NCBI GenBank assembly: GCA_947448395.1
Contig: CANFNA010000009.1
Coordinates: 1 to 38,533, forward strand
Direction of reading: 5' to 3'
Origin: Chthoniobacteraceae bacterium
Lineage (GTDB): Bacteria > Verrucomicrobiota > Verrucomicrobiia > Chthoniobacterales > Chthoniobacteraceae
Length of the DNA stretch: 38,533 bases
Numbering within the stretch: position 1 is the stretch's first letter; each line of letters begins with the position of its first letter. A program made the position numbers and the translations under genes. Shown here one piece after another: positions 23,682 through 33,489 of the stretch. Below the pieces are notes generated by a model, which searched no databases, was not told the origin of the DNA, and saw nothing but the letters and a program-made list of their open reading frames with translations.

Positions 23682-26600
23682 ATGAAGCGCTTCCAATCCC
23701 TCACTCAATGGCCTTCTTTGGCTTTTTCACTCGTCGTTCCGATCCTGCTATTTTCAATCTCGCTTCTGAGCGCTCACGCGGCGGCTCTCGAGAAAGCGAA
23801 GGTTAGCTACTTCAAAGATATCCGCCCGATCCTTCAGGCGAATTGTCAGGGCTGTCACCAACCAGCCAAGCCAAAGGGCGGCTACGTCATGACGGACTTC
23901 CAAAAGTTGCTCAAGGGAGGTGAAAAAGACGGTCCAGCCATCATTCCGGGCGAGGCAACCAAAGGTTCGCTTCTAGAACAAATCACCCCAGTCAATGGGG
24001 CGGCAGAAATGCCAAAAAATAAATCCCCGCTCCCAGAGCATGAACTTCTGCTCATCCGCACTTGGATCTCACAAGGCGCTGTTGATGACACGCCTGCTGA
24101 CGCCAAAAAACACTTCGACGATCAGCATCCTCCCGTTTACCCACAACTCCCAGTCGTCACATCCATAGACTTCTCCCCAGACGGCTCCCTCATTGCGGTC
24201 GCCGGCTTCCATGAAGTCCTCCTCCATCACTCCGACGGCTCCGGACTTTCAGCCCGTTTAATTGGTCTCTCAGAGCGCATACAATCCGTCCGCTTTTCTC
24301 CCGATGGCCGCTGGCTCGCAGCAACTGGCGGAGACCCTTCACGACTTGGCGAACTTCAAATCTGGGACGTTGCAGCGCGCAAACTCAAAACATCCATCCC
24401 CGTCACTTGGGATACTCTTTACGGCGCAAGCTGGTCCCCAGACAGCCGCCTCGTCGCCTTCGGTTGCGCCGATAACACCGTGCGTGCAATCGAGGCGTCT
24501 TCCGGAAAACAAGTGCTCCAAATGGGATCCCATAACGATTGGGTCCTCGACACCACCTTCTCGCTCAAAGGCGATCACCTCATCTCCGTCGGTCGAGACA
24601 TGACCGCCAAACTCAGTGAGGTCGAGCACCAGCGCTTCGTCGATAACATCACCTCTATCACCCCAGGTGCACTTCGTGGCGGAATGAACGCCGTAGACCG
24701 GCACCCCAGTGAGGAAGCCATTATCGTCGGCGGCGCCGACGGCGCTCCCCAGCTCTTCCGAATTTTCAGAACCACCGCGCGAAAGATCGGCGACAATGCC
24801 AATCTCATAAAAAAATATCCTGACATGACAGGGCGAATCTTCGCAGCCCGCTTTGCCGCAGACGGCTCCAAGTTTGTCGCAGGCAGTGCCCTCAACGGGA
24901 GCGGTGAAGTTGGGATATTCCAGATGGCCTCCGATCTCTCGGTTCCCGAGGACATCAAAGCCATCCGCAGCAAGCCGCCAAAAAAACGCACTTCAGAAGA
25001 AAATGAACGCCTCAAGGATTTCGAAAATCCAATCGGCGTCCGTCTATCCAAGGCCGTTTTGAAGGATTGCGCTGTGTACACCGTTGCATTCCGTCCAGAC
25101 GGCTCGCAAGTGGCCGCCGCGGGTAGCGATGGAAAAATCAAACTTTTCAACGCTGCCACTGGAACACTCGAACGAGAATTCGACTCGGCCCCACTGAACA
25201 AAGAAAAAACGGCTCCTGCGACGACCCTATCAAAGCGCGCCACCATCGTCGCAAGTCCGACAACAAACTCGGAACTCGACACCGAAAAAGCCCCAAAAAC
25301 CGAGGACCTTCTCTCCCTCGAAGTATCCCCTGCTTCCATCACCCTCTCGCGAAGGAATGATTACACACAGATCTTGGTCACCGCCCGTTACGCAGACGGT
25401 TCAGTCGCCGACGTCACTCGCGCCGCAAAGATCTCCACCCCTAATCAACTCGCCGAAATCACCCCTCGCGGACAAATCCACCCGACAACCGATGGTTCTT
25501 CAGAAATCCGCGTTTCTTTCGGCAGCAAAAATGCCGTCGTTCCAATTTCTGTCCATGGCGCCTCGGCGCCTTACGAAGCCGACTTCATTCGCGATGTGAA
25601 CCCTGTGATGACGAAACTGGGTTGCAACCAAGGCACCTGCCACGGCGCCAAGGACGGCAAAGCTGGATTCAAACTTTCCCTTCGCGGCTATGACCCCGAA
25701 TTCGACATTCGCTCCCTCACCGATGACATGGCCTCGCGGCGTGTCACCACATCCTCACCCGATGACAGCTTGATGCTACTCAAGGCCGTTGCAGAAGTCC
25801 CTCACGAAGGAGGAAGGCGAACCCGCGCAGACGAAAAGTATTATCAAATTCTCCGCGAATGGATCGCCTCTGGGGCCCGCCTTAAATCGGACTCTGCGAA
25901 GGTCGCTAAAATCGAGCTGACTCCACAGAATCCCGTCGTCCAACAAGTAGGAAGTCGCCAGCAATTCCGCGTCATGGCCTTCTACCACGATGGCTCTTCC
26001 CGCGACGTAACCAGCGAAGCATTTATTGAAAGCGGCAACACCGACATCGCCTCCGTAGACTCCACCGGACTCGTCACCACACTCCGCCGCGGCGAGGCGC
26101 CCATGCTAGCCCGTTTCGAAGGAAACTACTTCGCCACCACCGTGACCGTGATGGGCGACCGAACCGGCTTCCAGTGGAAGGAACCTGTCACTTGGACCCA
26201 CATCGACCAACTCGTCGCCGCCAAATGGAAACGCATGCAGATCGAACCATCCGACCTCGCCTCGGACGGAGAATTTCTGCGTCGTGTGACCTTGGATCTT
26301 ACCGGGTTGCCTCCCTCCTCAGAAAAACTTCGCGCATTCATCGCAGACTCTACCGACAACCGGACGAAACGAGACGCAATCGTCGATGAACTCATTGGCA
26401 GCCCGGATTTTCTCGAGCACTGGACGAACAAGTGGAGCGACCTGCTTCAAGTAAACACGAAATTTCTCGCCAAAGAGGGCGCAGACAAATTCCGCGCATG
26501 GATTCGCGAGCATCTCGAGAAAAACACCCCCTACGATCAGTTCGTTCGGGCTATCCTCACAGCCTCTGGATCCAACAAAGACAATCCTGCGGCCAGCTAC

Positions 26601-28820
26601 TGGAAAATCCTTCGGCAACCCACCGAAGCCATGGAGAACACCACCCATCTCTTTCTCGCCACGCGATTCAACTGCAACAAGTGCCACGATCATCCCTTTG
26701 AACGCTGGACCCAAGACCAGTACTACCAAACCGCAGCGTATTTCGCTCAGTTCACGCTGAACCCCGACCCCGCCAGCGCCGGAAAGAGCATCGGCGGTAC
26801 AGCCGTCGAGAGCGCCAAACCACTGTTCGAAATCGTAAAGGAAAACCCTTCCGGCGAAATCAAACACGACCGCACTCAAAAAATCACCGCACCTCAATTT
26901 CCTTATCCGGCAAAGGCTGAAGCAAAGCCTAAATCCCCCCTGCGTGAACAACTCGCAGACTGGATGACCTCGCCTGATAATCGGTACTTCGCATCCAGTT
27001 ACGTAAACCGAATCTGGGGATACCTCCTCGGTCGCGGCATCATCGAGCCTCTGGATGACATCCGCGCCGGAAATCCTCCATCCAATCCGGAATTACTCGA
27101 ACACCTCACCAACGTCTTTTTGCAATCCAACTTCAACACTCGGGAAGTGTTCCGGGGAATCTGCAAATCACGGACCTATCACCTTTCCATCCGCTCAAAC
27201 CGTTGGAACGAGGATGATTCAATCAATTATTCGCATGCCGTCGCCCGCCGCCTCTCAGCGGAAACACTCTACGATGCCGTGTTCAAAGTAACCGGATCTA
27301 AATCCGAACTTCCGGGAGTGGCTTCAGGTGGCCGTGCTGCATTGATGGTTGATTCCTCCAGCCAAGGTCCTGCCGGATTTTTAGCAACCCTTGGTAAGCC
27401 CGCTCGCGAGAGCACGTGCGAGTGCGAACGCAGCAGTAACATGGGGCTGGGTTCGGTCATGGCATTCTTGAGCGGTCCTGTTGTTTCCAGCGCCATCCAA
27501 GATCCTAAAAACGAGCTCGCGAAACTCGTCGCAGCTCAACCTGACGATGCGCAACTCGTAAATGAATTGTTCCAGCGCGTTCTCTCTCGTGAGGCAACCC
27601 AAGCCGAAATCGAAGCGACTCGAAAACTCCTCACCGCGGTCGACTCCGACTCAACAAAGGTTCAGGAGACATGGGCTTCCAAAGAAAAGGAACAGGCTCC
27701 CATCATTGCAAAAATGGAAAAGGAACGTCAGACGGCCATGGCTTCGGCTAAGTCCAAACTAGACACCTATGAGAGCGAAACAAAAGGCCTCCGCGAAGAG
27801 CGAGAAAACGTTCGCAAAGAACGCGAAACCCGCTCTGCCGCCGCCCTCAAGGGCTGGGAAACCGCGCTACGCTCCCATACCGAAGGTTGGATCGCACTCC
27901 ACAAGCCAACCTCCGATCCCGTCCGCTGGACACTCCTCCAGCCGAAAACCGCGGTAGCCACTGGACAGGTCAAGCTGGTTATCGAAAAGGACGGCTCCAT
28001 CGTTTCCTCTGGGGGCACCAACGCCACCGACTACAACCTCTCTCTGGATGTCGATATGAAGGATGTCACCGCCATCCTCCTTGAAGTCTTACCCGATCCA
28101 AGCCTCCCGATGTTCGGCCCCGGACGATCAAAACCAGGAAACTTCATTCTCTCTGAATTCATCCTTCAACAAACCTCCGCGACCAAGCCGGGTGCGCCAG
28201 CACGGGTTACCTTCAAGGAAGCGTGGGCAACCCACTCCCAAGACAAATTCCCAGTCGCAGCTGCAATCGACGGAAAAGATGACGACGGACAAAACGGCTG
28301 GGCAATCGGAGGCCAACCGACTCGGCGACACCTCGCCGCCTTTGAACTGGATGCCCCCATCGAAAACGAAGGTCTCTCCAGACTGACTTTCCGCATGGTG
28401 CAAAGGGCCAACGAAAATATCATCGGAAAGTTCCGACTCTACGTCACCCGCGCCGCCGCGCCGCTAAAAGAGGGAGTTCGTGCCGATGTGGCAGACGCCG
28501 CCGCAGTGACCGACGACAAGCGCTCGGAAGCACAAAAATTGACGCTCGCGGAAGCTGTGCGCAATCAAGACGCCGAGTACTGGAGGCTCCGAAAGGAGGT
28601 CGTCGACGCCAAGATCCCCTTGGCTCCGGATCCTCGCCATACAGAACTCAAAAATGAACTCGCAAAAGTCTCAGAGCCAATTCGGATTGATCCAGCGCTC
28701 GTGCAACTCCGTGAGGATTCCAAGGCGAGCAAGCAGCAAACATCTAACAAGCGACTCACCGTGGTCCAGGATCTCACTTGGGCATTGATCAACAACCCCG
28801 CTTTTCTTTTCAACCGTTAA
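23682..28820 (+). CDS. Giant secreted PSD1-type protein: cytochrome c-like, WD40, Ig-like, DUF1549 and DUF1553 domains
   Basis: 1712 aa with a signal peptide (MKRFQSLTQ... to SAHA). Domain order: planctomycete-type cytochrome c with CQGCH (Cys55, Cys58, His59); a WD40-like propeller (about 150-510); a Big_2-type Ig domain (about 540-630); a second cytochrome-like segment with CNQGTCH (Cys648, Cys653, His654); another Big_2 domain (about 745-835). Then DUF1549 (about 845-1050), containing CNKCH (Cys998, Cys1001, His1002), and DUF1553 (about 1090-1310). A charged coiled coil (about 1330-1400) and a beta-rich tail end it. These proteins are hallmarks of Planctomycetes and Verrucomicrobia and are tied by genomic context to polysaccharide degradation. 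The DUF1501 partner lies 43 bp downstream. The enzymatic reaction is unknown. Confidence 0.92.
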   Translation: MKRFQSLTQWPSLAFSLVVPILLFSISLLSAHAAALEKAKVSYFKDIRPILQANCQGCHQPAKPKGGYVMTDFQKLLKGGEKDGPAIIPGEATKGSLLEQITPVNGAAEMPKNKSPLPEHELLLIRTWISQGAVDDTPADAKKHFDDQHPPVYPQLPVVTSIDFSPDGSLIAVAGFHEVLLHHSDGSGLSARLIGLSERIQSVRFSPDGRWLAATGGDPSRLGELQIWDVAARKLKTSIPVTWDTLYGASWSPDSRLVAFGCADNTVRAIEASSGKQVLQMGSHNDWVLDTTFSLKGDHLISVGRDMTAKLSEVEHQRFVDNITSITPGALRGGMNAVDRHPSEEAIIVGGADGAPQLFRIFRTTARKIGDNANLIKKYPDMTGRIFAARFAADGSKFVAGSALNGSGEVGIFQMASDLSVPEDIKAIRSKPPKKRTSEENERLKDFENPIGVRLSKAVLKDCAVYTVAFRPDGSQVAAAGSDGKIKLFNAATGTLEREFDSAPLNKEKTAPATTLSKRATIVASPTTNSELDTEKAPKTEDLLSLEVSPASITLSRRNDYTQILVTARYADGSVADVTRAAKISTPNQLAEITPRGQIHPTTDGSSEIRVSFGSKNAVVPISVHGASAPYEADFIRDVNPVMTKLGCNQGTCHGAKDGKAGFKLSLRGYDPEFDIRSLTDDMASRRVTTSSPDDSLMLLKAVAEVPHEGGRRTRADEKYYQILREWIASGARLKSDSAKVAKIELTPQNPVVQQVGSRQQFRVMAFYHDGSSRDVTSEAFIESGNTDIASVDSTGLVTTLRRGEAPMLARFEGNYFATTVTVMGDRTGFQWKEPVTWTHIDQLVAAKWKRMQIEPSDLASDGEFLRRVTLDLTGLPPSSEKLRAFIADSTDNRTKRDAIVDELIGSPDFLEHWTNKWSDLLQVNTKFLAKEGADKFRAWIREHLEKNTPYDQFVRAILTASGSNKDNPAASYWKILRQPTEAMENTTHLFLATRFNCNKCHDHPFERWTQDQYYQTAAYFAQFTLNPDPASAGKSIGGTAVESAKPLFEIVKENPSGEIKHDRTQKITAPQFPYPAKAEAKPKSPLREQLADWMTSPDNRYFASSYVNRIWGYLLGRGIIEPLDDIRAGNPPSNPELLEHLTNVFLQSNFNTREVFRGICKSRTYHLSIRSNRWNEDDSINYSHAVARRLSAETLYDAVFKVTGSKSELPGVASGGRAALMVDSSSQGPAGFLATLGKPARESTCECERSSNMGLGSVMAFLSGPVVSSAIQDPKNELAKLVAAQPDDAQLVNELFQRVLSREATQAEIEATRKLLTAVDSDSTKVQETWASKEKEQAPIIAKMEKERQTAMASAKSKLDTYESETKGLREERENVRKERETRSAAALKGWETALRSHTEGWIALHKPTSDPVRWTLLQPKTAVATGQVKLVIEKDGSIVSSGGTNATDYNLSLDVDMKDVTAILLEVLPDPSLPMFGPGRSKPGNFILSEFILQQTSATKPGAPARVTFKEAWATHSQDKFPVAAAIDGKDDDGQNGWAIGGQPTRRHLAAFELDAPIENEGLSRLTFRMVQRANENIIGKFRLYVTRAAAPLKEGVRADVADAAAVTDDKRSEAQKLTLAEAVRNQDAEYWRLRKEVVDAKIPLAPDPRHTELKNELAKVSEPIRIDPALVQLREDSKASKQQTSNKRLTVVQDLTWALINNPAFLFNR

Positions 28821-28863
28821 CACCCCCTATTCAGTCCCTCCAACTCCTCACCCTCCAAAACTT

Positions 28864-30333
28864 ATGATTCATCTCCCCGGCGGAACCTGCAGCGACCTTT
28901 GCAACACAGACCTCAAACTGTCCCGACGCGATCTGCTTCGTTTGGGCGGAACGGGCCTTCTTGGGATGTCTCTAGGCTCCATGCTGAAACTCCAAGCACA
29001 GGCCAGTGACGCCGGGAAAATCGGCGGCCCCGGTTGGGGCAAAGCCAAGAGCGTGGTGATGATCTACCTGCAAGGCGGACCCAGTCACCTAGACCTCTGG
29101 GATCCCAAACTGAACGTTCCGGACAATATACGATCCGCCTTCGATACGATCCCAACCAAGATCCCCGGCATCCATTACACCGAGATCCTGCCGCGCTTGG
29201 CCAAGATCAACGACAAGTTCACACAGATCCGTTCAATGGCCTACACGCCCAACGGCCTCTTCAATCATACCGCCGCAATTTACCAAATCATGACGGGATA
29301 CACGACCGACAAGGTCAGCCCGTCCGGCCAATTGGAGCCTCCAGATGCAAAGGATTTTCCAAACTTCGGATCCAACATCGTCCGCTTGCGTCCTTCTCAG
29401 GAAGCCATGCTCCCTTTCGTGATGCTTCCTCGCCCGTTGCAGGAAAGTAACGTGGTCGGCAAAGGCGGCACCGCCGGATTCCTCGGAAAGGCCTTCGATC
29501 CATACACGCTCTACCCTCCGGGGGACGACCTCGATATGGGCAAGATGGAACGCATCACCGTCGAGGATTTGAAACTTCCTCCCGAAGTGTTTGCCCTCCG
29601 CCTCCAACGCCGCGCTGACCTGCGAAACGTCATTGAGGCTGCCATGCCAGAAGTCGAAAAGGCCGTCGAAAAGTACAACTTGGACGACTACTATCAGCGC
29701 GCCCTCAACCTCATCATCTCAGGCAAAGCCCGAAACGCGTTCGACATTTCTCAGGAATCCGACGAAATGCGCGATCGCTACGGCAGAAATACTTTCGGCC
29801 AAAGCTGCCTGCTCGCTAGACGTCTGGTCGAAGCAGGAACCCGCGTCGTTGAAGTCATCTGGCCCAAGGTCGCCAACTCAGACAACCATTCGTGGGATCA
29901 CCACGTCGGTCTGACAGACCGTATGAAAACCAAATCCGGCCCCATGCTGGATCAGGGGCTCTCCGCTTTCATCGCCGATATGGACTCCAGAGGCCTGCTT
30001 GCAGAAACACTCGTCGTGGCAATCGGCGAGTTTGGACGTTCCCCAATTAAAGGCGTCAGCACCTCAGGCAATGGTAATAGCGCCGATGGCCGCGACCATT
30101 GGCCCTACTGCTACTCCGCCATTGTCGCGGGAGCCGGAACAAAACGCGGGTTTGTCCTAGGACAGAGTGACAAAACTGGAAGCAGTCCAGCCGAGGACCC
30201 CGTCCACCCCACTGAACTCCTAGCATCCATGTACCATGCGTGCGGAATCGACCCGGAGACAATCGTTTACAATCATCTCAACCAGCCTCGCGAATTAGTG
30301 AAAGCGAAGCCCGTCTCCAAACTCTTCGCGTAG
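28864..30333 (+). CDS. DUF1501 (alkaline phosphatase/sulfatase-fold) Tat-exported protein
   Basis: 489 aa with a twin-arginine motif SRRDLL (residues 20-25) and hydrophobic stretch [10 protein letters not shown]. The DUF1501 signature is present throughout: [17 protein letters not shown] near the start, [62 protein letters not shown] and [17 protein letters not shown]. These are metal-ligand-like positions of the alkaline phosphatase superfamily, although the catalytic residue of classical sulfatases is not obvious. DUF1501 genes almost always follow a DUF1549/DUF1553 gene, as here, suggesting a joint export and a common substrate. Reaction unknown. Confidence 0.92.
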   Translation: MIHLPGGTCSDLCNTDLKLSRRDLLRLGGTGLLGMSLGSMLKLQAQASDAGKIGGPGWGKAKSVVMIYLQGGPSHLDLWDPKLNVPDNIRSAFDTIPTKIPGIHYTEILPRLAKINDKFTQIRSMAYTPNGLFNHTAAIYQIMTGYTTDKVSPSGQLEPPDAKDFPNFGSNIVRLRPSQEAMLPFVMLPRPLQESNVVGKGGTAGFLGKAFDPYTLYPPGDDLDMGKMERITVEDLKLPPEVFALRLQRRADLRNVIEAAMPEVEKAVEKYNLDDYYQRALNLIISGKARNAFDISQESDEMRDRYGRNTFGQSCLLARRLVEAGTRVVEVIWPKVANSDNHSWDHHVGLTDRMKTKSGPMLDQGLSAFIADMDSRGLLAETLVVAIGEFGRSPIKGVSTSGNGNSADGRDHWPYCYSAIVAGAGTKRGFVLGQSDKTGSSPAEDPVHPTELLASMYHACGIDPETIVYNHLNQPRELVKAKPVSKLFA

Positions 30334-30408
30334 TCAATCCCCCTTCTGTCCCCTCACTGCGAGGTTCAGGTTCTTTGACCACAGACAAGGGACTAACCCT
30401 CAACGTCG

Positions 30409-30441
30409 CTCGATTCCGCCACAACCTGTGGTGGAATCGAG
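30409..30441. terminator. Strong hairpin between convergent genes (possible bidirectional terminator)
   Basis: A 15-bp stem (30409-30423 with 30427-30441) has only one G-U pair, in an ACC loop. It sits mid-way in the 166-bp gap between the DUF1501 stop at 30333 and the tlpA-like stop at 30500. No T-tract follows on either strand, so it is not a standard intrinsic terminator. It may be a roadblock, mRNA stabiliser or protein-binding palindrome. Confidence 0.55.
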
Positions 30442-30499
30442 GACACCGGAAGGCGTTACGAAACCCTTGGCACACTCACTCGGATCAAACGAACGGCGC

Positions 30500-31009
30500 C
30501 TACTGCGCCAACAGTTTCGCGACCTTTTCCTCTAAACCCTGACGCGCCGACAAATCCGCAATCTTGCCATTCTTATCCACCAACCACATCGTCGGAATGC
30601 TTTGGATTCCAAATTTTGAACTCAGTTCATTGTCCCAGCCCTTGCCATCAAAGTACTGCGGCCAAGGCATCCCCTTCTCGCTCACAAACGACGTCAGCCG
30701 CCCTTTGTCCTTATCCAAGCTGATTCCCACAATCTCGAATCCTTTGCTGTGAAATTTTTCGTAAGTTGCTCTCACGTGGGGGATCTCCGCAACGCAAGGC
30801 CCGCACCAAGTCGCCCAAAAATCCACCAAAACCACCTTGCCCTTCAATTCGGCAACATCGACAGACTTTCCGTCCACTGCCGTAAACTTAAGATTAAGCG
30901 GGGTGCCAACAACCGGTTCAGACGCAACCACCTGAGCAGCTGTTCCAACAACGGCAGCAGCCATAACTGCAGCCGGAATTCCGAAATAAGAGGAGGACAG
31001 GAGTTTCAT
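30500..31009 (-). CDS. TlpA/ResA-like thioredoxin-fold protein, exported or membrane-anchored
   Basis: 169 aa. The N-terminal hydrophobic segment (about 8-30) is a signal peptide or anchor. The thioredoxin domain starts near VVGTPLNLKFTAVDGKSVD and holds the redox pair Cys69-Cys72 in FWATWCGPC. The cis-Pro loop follows as SIPTMWLVDKNGKI, and the AhpC/TSA-type insertion VGISLDKDKGRL is present. Proteins of this kind reduce disulfides in periplasmic substrates, including apocytochromes before haem attachment. That would fit with the neighbouring multi-haem-motif PSD1 protein, but the link is inference. The ATG follows a C/T-rich leader; the gene is divergent from hppA. Confidence 0.9.
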   Translation of the reverse strand: MKLLSSSYFGIPAAVMAAAVVGTAAQVVASEPVVGTPLNLKFTAVDGKSVDVAELKGKVVLVDFWATWCGPCVAEIPHVRATYEKFHSKGFEIVGISLDKDKGRLTSFVSEKGMPWPQYFDGKGWDNELSSKFGIQSIPTMWLVDKNGKIADLSARQGLEEKVAKLLAQ

Positions 31010-31187
31010 CGTAAGGAGGGAGTTTGGAAAACGGCCTTACTGGGGCCGCTCCCATTATCATCCACTTCTCTTTTCGATGGCAAACCCGCCTTTACGTTTG
31101 CCCACAAACGATCCTTCCTCTGTCCCCCCCTGACGATCCCTATCCATCCACCGAAGCTCTGACCCTCTTTTACACGCTAGTGTTGCG

Positions 31188-31203
31188 GTTTTCTGCGGAA
31201 AAC
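31188..31203. repeat. Inverted repeat upstream of hppA
   Basis: GTTTTC (31188-31193) and GAAAAC (31198-31203) flank TGCG, 42 bp before the hppA ATG at 31246. It lies in the 236-bp divergent spacer to the thioredoxin gene. A small operator or mRNA hairpin is possible; chance cannot be excluded. Confidence 0.25.
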
Positions 31204-31245
31204 GGCATCACCCATGGCCCCGTTTTCGTTTCCTGTATACCAACC

Positions 31246-33339
31246 ATGACTCCCAACCTCTCCCTAGCCACCTCTTTTCTCGAAACCTCAGGCATGACCG
31301 TCACCGTCGCCTGCGCTGTCCTTGGACTCCTCGTCGCCGTGGGACTCATCCGTTCGATCTTGAGTGTACGCATCGAAAACGAACGCATGCGGCAAATTGC
31401 GGCCGCAATTGAAGAAGGCGCCAAAGCCTATCTCAACCGCCAACTGTTCTCGATCGGCTCCATCGCTGCCGTTCTGTTCGGCCTCCTCTACTGGAAACTC
31501 GGAGGACCACTCGCTCTCGGGTTCCTCCTAGGCGCCGTTTGCTCCCTCGCAGCCGGATTCATTGGAATGCGCGTCGCCGTTCTCGCCAATGTCCGCACAG
31601 CTCAAGGCGCCACTCTCAACCGCCATGCGGCCCTCGCAGTCGCCTTTAACGGAGGCGCCGTCACCGGTCTCCTTGTGGTCGGATTAGCCCTCCTTTCCAC
31701 CGCTCTCTTCTACTTGTTCATCAAGGGAAAATTCGACGAAGCCACCGCCCTCCGCAGCCTCGTCGGAGTCGCTCTCGGATCCAGTCTCATCAGCGTCTTC
31801 GCCCGTCTCGGCGGCGGGATTTATACAAAAGCCGCTGACGTTGGCGCCGATCTCGTCGGCAAAATCGAAAGCAAACTCGACGAAGATGATCCCCGCAATC
31901 CAGCTACCATCGCAGACAACGTGGGGGACAACGTCGGAGACTGCGCAGGCATGGCCGCCGATGTCTTTGAAACCTATGCAGTCAGCCTCATAGGCGCCGT
32001 TCTCATTGCAGGACTCACCCTAAAGGCCTTCCCCAATGCCGTCCTCTTTCCATTTCTCCTCGGCGGAGTTTCCATCCTCGGAGCCATCATCGGGATTCTC
32101 TTCGTCAATGTCTCTCGGCTCGCTCCGTCCACAGCGCTAATGTCCGGCGTCGGAGTCTCAGGAATTATCTCCGCCGTCGCGCTCTGGCCCATCACTCAAG
32201 CGCTCTTTAGCGCAGGCGTTCAATCCGGTGAGGCTGTCTACAGCGCTGAACGCATCTTCGGAGCCTCGCTCATCGGAATCGTGATGACAGGACTCGTCGT
32301 GGCTATCACCAACTTCTACACCTCCACGCACTATTCCCCCGTACACAAAATCGCCCGAGCCTCAGAAACCGGCCACGCCACCAACATCATCGCGGGCCTC
32401 GCCATCGGCCAACACGCCACAGCATTGCCTGTTCTGTGCATCGGCGCTGCCATCCTCGGTTCTTACAGCCTCGCCGGCCTCTACGGCATCGCCGTCGCCG
32501 TCATGGCCATGCTCTCCATGGCGGGAATTATCATCTCACTCGATGCCTTCGGTCCCATCACCGACAATGCCGGCGGGATCGCTGTCATGAGCGGATTGCC
32601 CCCGGAGGTGCGCGGCATTACCGACGAACTCGATGCTGTCGGTAACACCATGAAAGCCGTCACCAAGGGATACGCCATCGCTTCCGCCGGCCTCGCAGCG
32701 GTCGTCCTCTTCGGCACGTATGTCGAAGAACTTCGCGCACATCTCCAATCCGTCGGCCGCCTTGTCGCAGGAGCTCTGGATTTTTCGTTAAACGACCCAA
32801 AAGTCATCATCGGCCTCTTCCTCGGAGGCCTCCTTCCCTACCTCTTCTCGGCCTTCAGCATGGACGCCGTAGGGCGCGCCGCAGGCGCTGTCGTCGAAGA
32901 AGTCCGCCGCCAACTCAAAGCTCACCCAGGGATCATGCAAGGCACCGAGACTCCTGAATACGGCCGTTGCGTTGACATCGTTACCAAGGCAGCCCTTCAC
33001 GAGATGATTATCCCAGCTTTGTTACCCGTTGTGTTCGTCGTCGCCATCGCCGCCATCCCAGCCCTCGGCAAAACCGTCCTAGGAGGAATGCTCGTCGGAA
33101 CCATCGTGACGGGCCTTTTTATTGGCCTTTCCATGACCTCAAGCGGCGGCGCTTGGGATAACGCCAAAAAATACATCGAGGAAGGTAACCACGGCGGTAA
33201 AAACTCGCCTGCCCATGCCGCTGCAGTCACCGGCGACACGGTGGGCGATCCTTATAAAGACACCTCAGGGCCAGCCATTAACCCGATGATCAAGGTGGCT
33301 AACATCGTGGCCATTCTGGTGATTCCCATCTTTTTCTAG
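31246..33339 (+). CDS. hppA: Membrane-bound proton-translocating pyrophosphatase (K+-independent type)
   Basis: 697 aa from the ATG at 31246. A frame open back to a TTG at 31024 adds a non-membrane, non-family stretch and is rejected. About 16 membrane helices are visible. The pyrophosphate site includes [11 protein letters not shown] (198-208) and [19 protein letters not shown] (224-242), plus a C-terminal [13 protein letters not shown] and [20 protein letters not shown]. The cation determinant is GNTMKA with Lys470 and Thr473, marking the K+-independent subclass, which pumps protons; sodium pumps are K+-dependent. The Met in GNTMKA is usually Thr. It couples PPi hydrolysis to ion transport across the cytoplasmic membrane. 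A clear terminator follows. Confidence 0.95.
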   Translation: MTPNLSLATSFLETSGMTVTVACAVLGLLVAVGLIRSILSVRIENERMRQIAAAIEEGAKAYLNRQLFSIGSIAAVLFGLLYWKLGGPLALGFLLGAVCSLAAGFIGMRVAVLANVRTAQGATLNRHAALAVAFNGGAVTGLLVVGLALLSTALFYLFIKGKFDEATALRSLVGVALGSSLISVFARLGGGIYTKAADVGADLVGKIESKLDEDDPRNPATIADNVGDNVGDCAGMAADVFETYAVSLIGAVLIAGLTLKAFPNAVLFPFLLGGVSILGAIIGILFVNVSRLAPSTALMSGVGVSGIISAVALWPITQALFSAGVQSGEAVYSAERIFGASLIGIVMTGLVVAITNFYTSTHYSPVHKIARASETGHATNIIAGLAIGQHATALPVLCIGAAILGSYSLAGLYGIAVAVMAMLSMAGIIISLDAFGPITDNAGGIAVMSGLPPEVRGITDELDAVGNTMKAVTKGYAIASAGLAAVVLFGTYVEELRAHLQSVGRLVAGALDFSLNDPKVIIGLFLGGLLPYLFSAFSMDAVGRAAGAVVEEVRRQLKAHPGIMQGTETPEYGRCVDIVTKAALHEMIIPALLPVVFVVAIAAIPALGKTVLGGMLVGTIVTGLFIGLSMTSSGGAWDNAKKYIEEGNHGGKNSPAHAAAVTGDTVGDPYKDTSGPAINPMIKVANIVAILVIPIFF

Positions 33340-33362
33340 CCTCGAATCGAAACTCGGCATTC

Positions 33363-33399
33363 AAAAAGCCCCTGAACCAATGCGGTTCGGGGGCTTTTT
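33363..33399 (+). terminator. Rho-independent terminator of hppA
   Basis: A 16-bp stem (33363-33378 with 33384-33399) with one G-U pair and a five-base AATGC loop, GC-rich in its middle and ending in TTTTT, lies 24 bp after the hppA stop. The A-tract on the other arm would let it also act on the minus strand. Confidence 0.85.
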
Positions 33400-33445
33400 C
33401 GTTTCCAGACACTCCCCGCCACTGCCCCCGGCGAACTTCGCCAAG

Positions 33446-33478
33446 CGATTGTTTCAAAAAATAATTCTGCTTCAATCG
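33446..33478. repeat. Short inverted repeat in the GH3 leader (possible operator)
   Basis: CGATTG (33446-33451) and CAATCG (33473-33478) are inverted arms around an AT-rich 21-bp spacer, ending 11 bp before the GH3 ATG. A half-site spacing of about three helical turns suggests a regulator site over the promoter, but the arms are short. Confidence 0.25.
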
Positions 33479-33489
33479 ACCTCCCCACC

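Noticed and set aside
24575-25342. 255-codon minus-strand frame inside the PSD1 gene
   Set aside because: It is Ser/Arg-rich and antisense to the WD40 region, with no start signal or family pattern.
31024-31245. Extension of hppA to a TTG start
   Set aside because: The added 74 residues are not hydrophobic or family-like, and would occupy the whole divergent promoter region.
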